25,844 nucleotides of DNA from Treponema sp. (lineage in GTDB: Bacteria > Spirochaetota > Spirochaetia > Treponematales > Breznakiellaceae), in the NCBI GenBank assembly GCA_031284385.1, contig JAISZZ010000189.1:1-25844 (forward strand), in the 5' to 3' direction. Positions 13,040 through 21,100 of this stretch are shown here, piece by piece (the first letter of the stretch is position 1; each line of letters starts with the position of its first letter). The position numbers and the translations under genes are program-made. Under the pieces are notes generated by a model that ran no database searches, was not told where the DNA came from, and was given only the letters and a program-made list of their open reading frames with translations.

Positions 13040-14900
13040 ATGATTGCCGCCGCCATTTTCCATCTTTTTCATAGTAGGTAACATAGCGGTTTGTGTGCAT
13101 ATCGTTGTAATAAAGACTGCTGATTTTACGAGTTATATGATCAATTTGAAATATGGAAATATTTGCGAATACCGTTATTTTATTAAAATTGTTTCCGCGA
13201 AAAGCGTCATCGCCAATTGTTGATATGCTGGACGGTAATTTTAATATAGTTAATCTGTTGTTTTCAAAAGCTGACCGGCCTATAACTCGTATTCCATACG
13301 GAATTATTACGCAGGTCAACGCCTTGTCAAAAAATGCTTTTCCAGATATTTGATGCACCTGCGCTCCGTCTATATGACTAGGAAGCCTGATATTTTTTTC
13401 AAATCCGATATAATCCCTTATAACAATGCCGCCGTTTTCATCTTTGTAAAAAACATAATCTTCTTTAATTTTGTTGTTATATGTTTCGCACGTGCGTTCC
13501 CAATCCTGTTTATCGGTTTCAAACGCCGTTCTTACCTGTATTACAGGAATATTACCGGATATATTTTTTCTGCCCCTATCAACGCCGTTTATTTTTGTGA
13601 ATTTAACAAGTAAACCGCCCAGCATTTCTTTTATTTTTATATTTTCAAAATATATAAATCCAATTTCTTGTTCTGGAATAATAATAGTATTATCACTTTC
13701 AAAATTGATAAGCACTTTTAATTCAACGCCGCTTTTACAAATAATTCTGCCTGAGTTGTTTAAAACCGCCGCGTCTATCTTAAAATCAAAAGTTTTATCT
13801 TCACTCAATAAAACAGTGGAAGTATCAAACGGCTCCATATTTTCAACCGGCCATTCACCAAGCCCCCACGAAGCGCGTTTTTTTGTATTGTTTAGTCCGG
13901 TCAGAATCTCGTTTAATATTTTGAATCTAATATCGATAGGTTTTACCGCTAATTTCAGCGACAGATTCACTCGCTCGCCGCCGTAATCCGTATATCCTAT
14001 CTGCGTTAATTCAGGGTCGTAAATAATTTCAAACGGCGGATTCAGCTTAAAATAGGCGGCGCAGTCCCGTATAATTTGAATCCAACGTTTTCTCTGTTCA
14101 ATATCGCTGATTATGTCAATTCCAAGAGCGCCGTTTGATATTTCAGCGGAAAGGCGGTTCAACCTTTCGATACTTTCAGGCGAATCCGTGCCTGTATGGG
14201 CGGAATCCGTGCCTGTATAGGCGGCGCTTAAAGACGCGGCCTCAAAGTAGTATGAAAACGCCTCAGCGAAAAGCCCGCCGTTTTGCGCCGTTATTCCCTT
14301 TGCGAGAGCAGCCTCACCGCTCAGATTGGATGCCGCGAGCAAGGATTTTTTCCCGTAAGGCGTAAGTTCTACACCCATCTGTTCGAGCAATTCGGCGCTG
14401 GCTTCTTTAATAACGATTCCATACCGCAGTTGTTCCATTGATGCGCTTTTTCTAAACGATGCGTACCTTTCACCGGTTTCAAGTTTTGTAACGGCTAGTT
14501 CCAAATCGTAAAGATTTTCTGTTATCTGTATAATCGAACCGGCAAGAATAAATTCGGCGTTTGTCAAATTGCCTATGCTTATATAATTGTTACCGGAATA
14601 ATTGCCGGACAAAGATTCCTGTTGTTCGGCGAGAAGCCTGTCCAGATTTTGGCGGTCAATTACCGTTATAGCCGAGTATTTTGTAAAATCATCGGTCAAT
14701 ACGCCTTGAACAAAGATTGACAGCCAGCCTTCCGCGTCAAAAAAATTTTTTGTATCGAGCGCCGGTATAACAATTTTTAAGCCGATTCCGCCGCCGCCGT
14801 TATAGTAGGGGCCGCCGGTTTCAGAATTTTTTTGCGGCGCGGCGCAGTTATACAGAAAAATTATACCAAGCACCAGGATGGCATAGTTGATACGATTCAC
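13011..14900 (-). CDS. Lipoprotein with CsgG/LpoB-like domain and C-terminal BspA-type leucine-rich repeats
   Basis: This protein has 629 aa from GTG 14900; a TTG two codons upstream is the alternative. The signal peptide NRINYAILVLGIIFLYNC gives a loose spirochaete lipobox with Cys19. The region at about 40-170 resembles CsgG/LpoB-type domains (VQGVLTDDFTKYSAITVIDR, then NAEFILAGSIIQI). The middle (about 180-500) is unrecognised. Residues about 515-575 are BspA/LRR_5-like (IPYGIRVIGRSAFENN, LKLPSSISTIGDDAFRGN). The tail YYEKDGKW is typical of treponemal LRR proteins; the final eight residues ELFKNFSF come from the dispersed repeat. A 21-bp duplication at 14182-14223 encodes a repeated TGTDS-type heptapeptide. 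No ribosome site is visible, and a promoter candidate abuts the start. Confidence 0.75.
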   Translation of the reverse strand: MNRINYAILVLGIIFLYNCAAPQKNSETGGPYYNGGGGIGLKIVIPALDTKNFFDAEGWLSIFVQGVLTDDFTKYSAITVIDRQNLDRLLAEQQESLSGNYSGNNYISIGNLTNAEFILAGSIIQITENLYDLELAVTKLETGERYASFRKSASMEQLRYGIVIKEASAELLEQMGVELTPYGKKSLLAASNLSGEAALAKGITAQNGGLFAEAFSYYFEAASLSAAYTGTDSAHTGTDSPESIERLNRLSAEISNGALGIDIISDIEQRKRWIQIIRDCAAYFKLNPPFEIIYDPELTQIGYTDYGGERVNLSLKLAVKPIDIRFKILNEILTGLNNTKKRASWGLGEWPVENMEPFDTSTVLLSEDKTFDFKIDAAVLNNSGRIICKSGVELKVLINFESDNTIIIPEQEIGFIYFENIKIKEMLGGLLVKFTKINGVDRGRKNISGNIPVIQVRTAFETDKQDWERTCETYNNKIKEDYVFYKDENGGIVIRDYIGFEKNIRLPSHIDGAQVHQISGKAFFDKALTCVIIPYGIRVIGRSAFENNRLTILKLPSSISTIGDDAFRGNNFNKITVFANISIFQIDHITRKISSLYYNDMHTNRYVTYYEKDGKWRRQSLELFKNFSF

Positions 14901-14908
14901 TGTCAATA

Positions 14909-14936
14909 ATTATACTAATTTTAGTGAAAAATGCAA
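14909..14936 (-). promoter_or_regulatory. Promoter candidate abutting the lipoprotein start (possibly leaderless)
   Basis: Reading the minus strand, TTGCAT (14936-14931) and TATAAT (14914-14909) are 16 bp apart. The start point would fall at 14901-14903, immediately before GTG 14900, leaving almost no 5' leader. Confidence 0.45.
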
Positions 14937-14965
14937 GTGCAATACTGTCGTTGACAGTGCAATAC
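14936..14965. promoter_or_regulatory. Direct repeat and dyad in the divergent spacer
   Basis: agtgcaatac occurs at 14936-14945 and 14956-14965 (20-bp period), flanking and overlapping the dyad actgtc-gtt-gacagt (14944-14958). It lies just upstream of the -35 of the minus-strand lipoprotein gene and about 110 bp upstream of the cNMP-binding regulator gene. It may be an operator shared by both. Confidence 0.4.
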
Positions 14966-15077
14966 GCGGCAAAAGGCTGCCGCCGCCTGTCGTCCCCGCA
15001 TTTTAGCCGGACACTAGCATATTTATACCATCTGCGTTAAAGTAATATAGCTCGTTTTGGGAGTTTTAGAGGTATTT

Positions 15078-16328
15078 ATGGTTAGCGCACCCCAGCTCTC
15101 GCTGGTTAATTTTAGGAAAGATATGTATATACTCATAGAAGGTAAACGTGACGAGGCGCGTTTTTTTGTGATACGGGAGGGTTTTGTAAAAATTACCAGA
15201 TCAGTGCAGATTCCAGCGGAAGATTCCCAGTACGTAGTAGGGCCGGGTGATTTTATCGGGGTTGTGTCCTCCATGTCGCAGCGCAGCCAAATTGAAACCG
15301 CTCAAGCTGTAACCGATGTTACATTGCTTGCCGTTCAACGTTCCCAGTTCGAGGGGCTGATACAGTTCAATACTCCGGTTGCCATAAAGATAATCCAACA
15401 GTTTGCGCGGCGTATGCGTTTTCTTAACAATGCGCTGTCGGCGTTTTCGTCCCCCACAAAAACCAAAACGGGCAGCAAAAATAAAGATGACACTTATGAA
15501 GATATGTCGGGATCGCTGTTTTTAACAGGTGAATATTACCATAAGTTGAATATGTTGCAGCAGGCGCGGTATATATATTCGCGTTATACGGAATGTTACC
15601 CACTTGGAGAATACGCAAAGCAGGCTGAGGAAAGAGCAAAGACTCTCATAGCCTCCAAAGCCGACAGTTATGAGGTTGGAGCCGATAAATTCATACGTTT
15701 TTACCGCAAGAACGCTTTAGTGTTTGCCGAGGGCGAGTTTGGTCAGGAACTATATGTCCTTCAAAAAGGCGCTATAAAAATTATAAAGGTATTCAAAGGG
15801 AAGGAAGTGATATTGGCGATACTTAAGCCCGGAGAAATTTTTGGAGAAATGGCGATATTGGACGATAAACCGCGCTCGGCTTCGGCTGTCGTCATGGAAG
15901 GAACGGTTTTGATGGTGCTGCTAAAACAGAATTTTGAGTCGATGGCAAAGCAGAATCCGCAGATTATTGCGAGGGTAACACGTATGCTGTCGGAACGTAT
16001 CTGGTTCAGCGATAAGCAGCTCACAAACGCCATGATAAAAAATCCGTTGGGGCGCGTGTACAATTATTTAGAGATTACTCTTGAAAAAGAAAATGTGGAA
16101 CAGTCTAAAGGGAACTCCCATGTATTTAATTTTGGAACGAATGAATTGATGAAGATGGCATTTATTCCGCCCAATGATCACAAATATATCACTAATCAGC
16201 TTTTGGATAACAGCAGGGTTGTCGGCTTGTACGAAGGCAAAATTTTTGCAAAAAATGTTGACGAAGTATTTAAGCTGGGCGGTTATTATAGAAAGATGCA
16301 GGAACGGGAAGATGCCAAAAAACATTAA
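15078..16328 (+). CDS. Dual cyclic-nucleotide-binding-domain (CRP-like) regulator
   Basis: This protein has 416 aa from ATG 15078, chosen over the TTG at 15057 because AGAGG lies five bases upstream. The N-terminal cNMP-binding domain (about 5-125) lacks a clear phosphate-binding cassette. A helical linker at about 145-195 looks like a TPR pair (FLTGEYYHKLNMLQQARYIY, then YAKQAEERAK). The second cNMP domain (about 205-320) has an intact cassette, PGEIFGEMAILDDKPRSASA, with the Glu and Arg that bind the ribose and phosphate. The last 90 residues (NPLGRVYNYLEI onward) may form a winged-helix-like output, but no clear DNA-recognition helix is seen. It is followed after 15 bp by the cyclase homologue. 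Ligand (cAMP or another nucleotide) and target are unknown. Confidence 0.82.
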   Translation: MVSAPQLSLVNFRKDMYILIEGKRDEARFFVIREGFVKITRSVQIPAEDSQYVVGPGDFIGVVSSMSQRSQIETAQAVTDVTLLAVQRSQFEGLIQFNTPVAIKIIQQFARRMRFLNNALSAFSSPTKTKTGSKNKDDTYEDMSGSLFLTGEYYHKLNMLQQARYIYSRYTECYPLGEYAKQAEERAKTLIASKADSYEVGADKFIRFYRKNALVFAEGEFGQELYVLQKGAIKIIKVFKGKEVILAILKPGEIFGEMAILDDKPRSASAVVMEGTVLMVLLKQNFESMAKQNPQIIARVTRMLSERIWFSDKQLTNAMIKNPLGRVYNYLEITLEKENVEQSKGNSHVFNFGTNELMKMAFIPPNDHKYITNQLLDNSRVVGLYEGKIFAKNVDEVFKLGGYYRKMQEREDAKKH

Positions 16329-16343
16329 ATTGGCGCGCTGACG

Positions 16344-18143
16344 ATGGTAACGTATGTTAATAAAAAAAAGGCTGCCGGAGAAAAATATCCGCGTTTAATA
16401 CTGATTGCGTGTATTTTTTCGCTTTGCGTGGTACTCGCGGCTGCCGGTAAACTTTTGTACGACAAGACCCTTGAGGGCGCAGAGGCTGAAAACGCCTCAT
16501 CAAACAGGCAGGCTGCCGCCGCGCTTGATATTTTTTTTTCCTCCATGCGTTCAGCCTCAATTACATTGCTGGAAACCGTAGACGCGGCGGCGATAAATTC
16601 GGGCGGAGGCTATACGGCGCAGGCCGCCGGTAATCTGCCGTTTTTATTTTTTGCGAACAATCCCAACATTGCGGCTCTTGTGTTTTATGACGCGCCGTTA
16701 AAAAACAATTCTTCGCTGACATTCATCAACGAAAATTTTTTCCGGAGCGGCGGCTTAAATCCACGTTTAGTCGATATTTTTACGGAATTACACATGGACG
16801 CGCTTGATGCGGCGGCGCGTAACAAAGAGTCTGTATTAAACTGCGAAAGCATATTCGGTACTCAGACATTGGCGATGTTTTTTCCTTATCGAAGCGGCGC
16901 GGCAGTTATATTTTTTCAGCCCGCGAAGCTGGACGAAATTTTCAAAACCGGCGCCCGCGTAACGTGCTGTATCAACACAGCGGGCGATATTCTTATCGAT
17001 TCAGGACGCACTTTATTGCGGGGCGGCGTAAATATTTCCACATTACATTTTGTTAGAAACCTGCTGGCAGACCGCTCAAATACCGGAAACGAGCGTTATG
17101 TTTTGGAAGACGGCCGGCGGACGCTGGGTGCGTACAGTAAGTTGACTGCTGCCCCCGCCGTGCTGATTTCAGAGATTTCATACGATTCGGCGCTGGCTGA
17201 TTTTGTTTTCGCGGCAAAACGTTCCGCGGCTATAGCCGTCTGCGCGTTGTTTTTTTTAGCAGTTATAATTTTATCTTCAACAAAAAGTATCGGCGAGTCG
17301 TTGAAAAGGCTGAAACTATTTGACGAAACAAATCACAAACTGGAAATCGTAAGCCGTTTTGCCGATATGCCGCTTGCCCAGCAAAGTCTGAGCGGCGATT
17401 TGCCTGTTGAAGCGGAATATAAAAAAGTCAGTATACTTTTGCCTGAAATAGAATCGTTTAACTATTTTACGGAACGCTTAAATCCCAAAGATGCCGTAGA
17501 ACTTTTGAATAGTTTTAACGTGTGCGTGGATGCCGGCGTAAAAAAAACGAGCGGCTGTTTGGAATTGTTTTCGAGCGGTCTTGTCATGGCGCATTGGGGG
17601 GCGCTTGCGACTAGCGGCAGCGCGGAGCATGACGCGCTAAACTGTGCGCGCTGCGCGTTGATGATGCGCGTATCCATGTACGAGCTCAACAAAAAGCGCA
17701 CTGCGGCGGGCATGGACAGCGTAAGATTTTTGTGCGGCATTAGCAGCGGCGAATTTATCGCCGGAATCGCGGATTGCGGCGAGCGTTCATTCCACACATT
17801 GATGGGTGAAGAGACTATCAACGCGGACATAGCTAAGGCGCAAAATGCGGCGTTTGATACGGACATACTGCTGACCGAAGGCGCATGGCGTTTGATACAT
17901 AAATACGTTATCGTCCAAGAAATGCAGCCGCTTCTTATTGAGGGGCGGGTAAAACCGCTGCGGCTGTTTGCGTTGATAAATCTGCGGACAAAACAGGGCG
18001 AGATACAGGTATTTCCGGCCACGATTGAAGATGTCCGCGCCCTTTACGGGCTCAAACCGCCTTCACTACAGCCGGAAGAGGACAACGCGCCGCCGGCGGA
18101 CGATAAGGCCGCCGGCGTTGACGATGAGTTGGAGGAACTATAG
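16344..18143 (+). CDS. Membrane class III adenylate/guanylate cyclase homologue with degraded active site
   Basis: This 599-aa protein has membrane segments at about 17-38 and 295-311 enclosing an extracytoplasmic Cache-like sensor region of about 255 residues. A class III cyclase domain spans about 360-545. Its motifs are recognisable but eroded. The first metal-ligand Asp of the FADI motif is Glu368 (VSILLPEIESF). The GDGVMA motif reads SGLVMA, so the second metal Asp is Gly412, and the substrate lysine before it is not found. The TVIGDxVN block reads TLMGEETIN (485-493) without the usual arginine after it. The tail is acidic and disordered. No ribosome site is obvious, so translation may be coupled to the upstream cNMP-binding gene, 15 bp away. 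It may be a regulatory pseudo-cyclase. Confidence 0.75.
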   Translation: MVTYVNKKKAAGEKYPRLILIACIFSLCVVLAAAGKLLYDKTLEGAEAENASSNRQAAAALDIFFSSMRSASITLLETVDAAAINSGGGYTAQAAGNLPFLFFANNPNIAALVFYDAPLKNNSSLTFINENFFRSGGLNPRLVDIFTELHMDALDAAARNKESVLNCESIFGTQTLAMFFPYRSGAAVIFFQPAKLDEIFKTGARVTCCINTAGDILIDSGRTLLRGGVNISTLHFVRNLLADRSNTGNERYVLEDGRRTLGAYSKLTAAPAVLISEISYDSALADFVFAAKRSAAIAVCALFFLAVIILSSTKSIGESLKRLKLFDETNHKLEIVSRFADMPLAQQSLSGDLPVEAEYKKVSILLPEIESFNYFTERLNPKDAVELLNSFNVCVDAGVKKTSGCLELFSSGLVMAHWGALATSGSAEHDALNCARCALMMRVSMYELNKKRTAAGMDSVRFLCGISSGEFIAGIADCGERSFHTLMGEETINADIAKAQNAAFDTDILLTEGAWRLIHKYVIVQEMQPLLIEGRVKPLRLFALINLRTKQGEIQVFPATIEDVRALYGLKPPSLQPEEDNAPPADDKAAGVDDELEEL

Positions 18144-18147
18144 CACG

Positions 18148-21100
18148 CTAATAACGTTGAAAATTTATGTTCGACACTGTAGAATTGTATGTTTTTGAAC
18201 TACCACCAGAATAATTGCCTTCTAGATAACAAGCTTTTCCGTCACTACCAACAGTGTTCTCATATTCAGTGTCATTATTTCCATATATCTTGCTGGTAGC
18301 ATCAATTGTAATAGGGCCATAGACATGGTATTCATTAACACAGAGACCGCCACCATTGGTTAGCGCTGTATTTTTTGATATCTCTGAATAATTCTTTATT
18401 GTCAGCTTTGCATTGTCATAAACATACGCGCCGCCGCCGCCGCCACCCAAAGCATGATTATAATTTATTTTTGCTTTATCTAATATAATTTCTCCACCCG
18501 CTTGTGGATAAACACCACCGCCAAATGTAGCCGTATTGTAACTTATCTCGCAACCCTCATTTATGGTTACGACAGCGCCGGTTTTAGCAAATACACCGCC
18601 CGCGTCCTGTGCGGCATAATTATAGTTTATCTTTGAACCGGCGTTGAGCGTAACATTGGCATATGTGACATATAGCCCGCCGCCACCTTGATTATTACTT
18701 CCATATTCAGACTTATTGAATTGAATGAGTGCCCCCGAATCCAAGGAAACCGAAGCCGAACTGATATAAACTCCGCCAGCATTGGCGGCGCGATTGCCGT
18801 CTTTTCTCCCGTCCATATAACCGTCAGTGTTGACATTATCGGCAAGGTCCCAGTCTACACTGCCTCCATTTGTATTACTTATTTTTCCGCCTATCACTCC
18901 GCCCGTCATATTCAAATTGCCGCCCTGCATATAGATGCCGCCGCCTGTGCCTTTTTCACTATTATTAGAGGTAGAATCATAGGCTCTGTTCGCTCTAATC
19001 GCTCCGGCAACGATATTCAATGTAGCGGCGTTTATATAAACGCCGCCGCCCTTACCGCTGTTGCGGGTATGATTTTCAGCTACCTCAGAACCCGGCCCAA
19101 GCGTTACAGTAGACCCAGCTCCTGCCATGTATATCCCGCCACCATCACTCTGCCCGTTACCGCCACTTATCTTTATGTTCGTAAAATAGACGTTTGATTG
19201 TCCATTCGTAGTCGATGTGATATAAATAACGCGCCGTGCGCCGGCAGGCTTCAGATAGGCATCATCGACGCCCTGTATCGTTATGTTCCCGGCATCTTGA
19301 ATAAAAAAGCCAGAATCGGAGTTCGCCTCTCCCTCTAACGTGCCGTGAACCACTATGGTTTTAATGCGGCTATCGTTAGCTTTGACTTTTTCTACCGCTT
19401 TTTCCAGCGTTTTTAACGCTGTGGCATCTTTTAAACCGTTGTTGGTATCGACACCTCCGCTTTTTACATGGTAATAGGCTGTGTAACATTTTCCATCGTT
19501 GTGAACATAGTACGGAATTCCGCCCAGCGCACTTACCGCAAATGATTTATATTTTCCTAACGAGCCGCTTAAAAGTGTTATCGCACCGTTCTCCGAAGGA
19601 CTATTCGGCGTTATACAGGCAGCCGCGTTTGGCGGAGCATATTGCGCGAGAGCATCACCTGCATCTATGGTTTTGGTATCTGGCAGATAGACATCGTTTC
19701 CCTGTTCAACCTGCGCCGCTCCATCCATTTTAAATATCCCGTTATTATAAACGCCGCGGCCTTCCACGCCGCTGTTGGCTGCTATCACACCTCCGGTCAT
19801 CGAAAGAGTTCCGGCTATGTACACGCCCCCCCCCTCCCCATTCACCACCCCAGTACCGGATGCATTACCGGTTGCATTGTTTCTGTTTATCCCGCCGCTT
19901 TCCATGTTTACCGTGCGGGCGTTATTTATATACAAACCACCGCCGTTATTTGTCGCCGTATTGTCCTCTATCAACGCGCCTGCGCTAATGATGAGCGGTT
20001 TCGTAGAATCCATGTACACGCCGCCGCCGCTGCCAGCCTTGTTTCCGGTTATCACCGCGCCGGTTTCTAACTTAACGCCGGCGCTGCCTGAAATAAGTAT
20101 GCCGCCGCCATTGTTACTGGTGTCTCCGCCCGTAACAATCATATTTTCAAGAACAACATTGGACGATCCGTTTATGGTGAGCGTCCGTTTACCGGTGCCG
20201 GCCTTCAGTTTTGCCTGATTTACCCCGCCGCTTATTGTCAGCGTTTCAGTGTTGGAGGCGTTAATCGTAAACGTGGAGTTCGCATCGCCGGTTCCGTAAG
20301 CGTCCCCGCCCGCGCTCGTCAACTCGCCTTCTATTACAACTTTATCGATTTTGTTAGCAATCGCGGCTGTAATTGCCTTGCTCAATGTCGCAAAGGCCTG
20401 TTCAGATGTTTCGCCGTTTTGGGCATCGGATCCGGTTGATTTTACATAGTAAGCGTCGGGATAGCGCATATTTACCAAATATTCGCTCTTATAACCGGAG
20501 CCGCTTTTAAGCGTTATGCCTACGGTTATAAGGCCGCCTCTGTTTTCAAATTTTAGCCCCGAAAGCGTTGTTTTGGGACCTTCTTTGGTCATGGTATAAT
20601 CGGTTCCGAGCGCCTTTCCGTTCACGGAAAATTCGACAGTGGTTTCGTTGGGACTCGTTACTTCCAATGAAAACGTCTTCTTTAATTCAGGCTTGCCGAT
20701 AGCTTCGTAAGACGGCGACATCGAAGATGACTCTATCAAACCGGTAATATTCTGTGGTATAGCGTTTATATTGACACCTGTAAGCGTAACTTTGGTATCA
20801 ACATTGATGTTCAGAGTGTAAGAGTGCGATGTCCAGCCGTCTCCGCCTGAGACGGTCAGCACCATTTTATAATGAGGATTGGATGCGTTCTTTTCCGGCT
20901 GGGCAATATAACTTTGTTTCAATGTATCCGATGTTGCTCCCACTGTTATTTCGAATGTCGTTATGAAAAAGTCTGAGGCCGGTATCGCGTTGACAATCAA
21001 AGCCTGCATTCCATAGGGAACTGTAACATCAAAAACGCCTTCCATTTCCGGGTTTTCTATTTCCGCTGCGGGGTTCAGCAATTCCGTCCCGTTGTTTTTT

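Noticed and set aside
16531..16539. T9 tract in the cyclase homologue as a contingency site
   Set aside because: It encodes Ile-Phe-Phe with ordinary TTT codons common in this gene. It is a weaker candidate than the G9 tract, with no precedent to support it.
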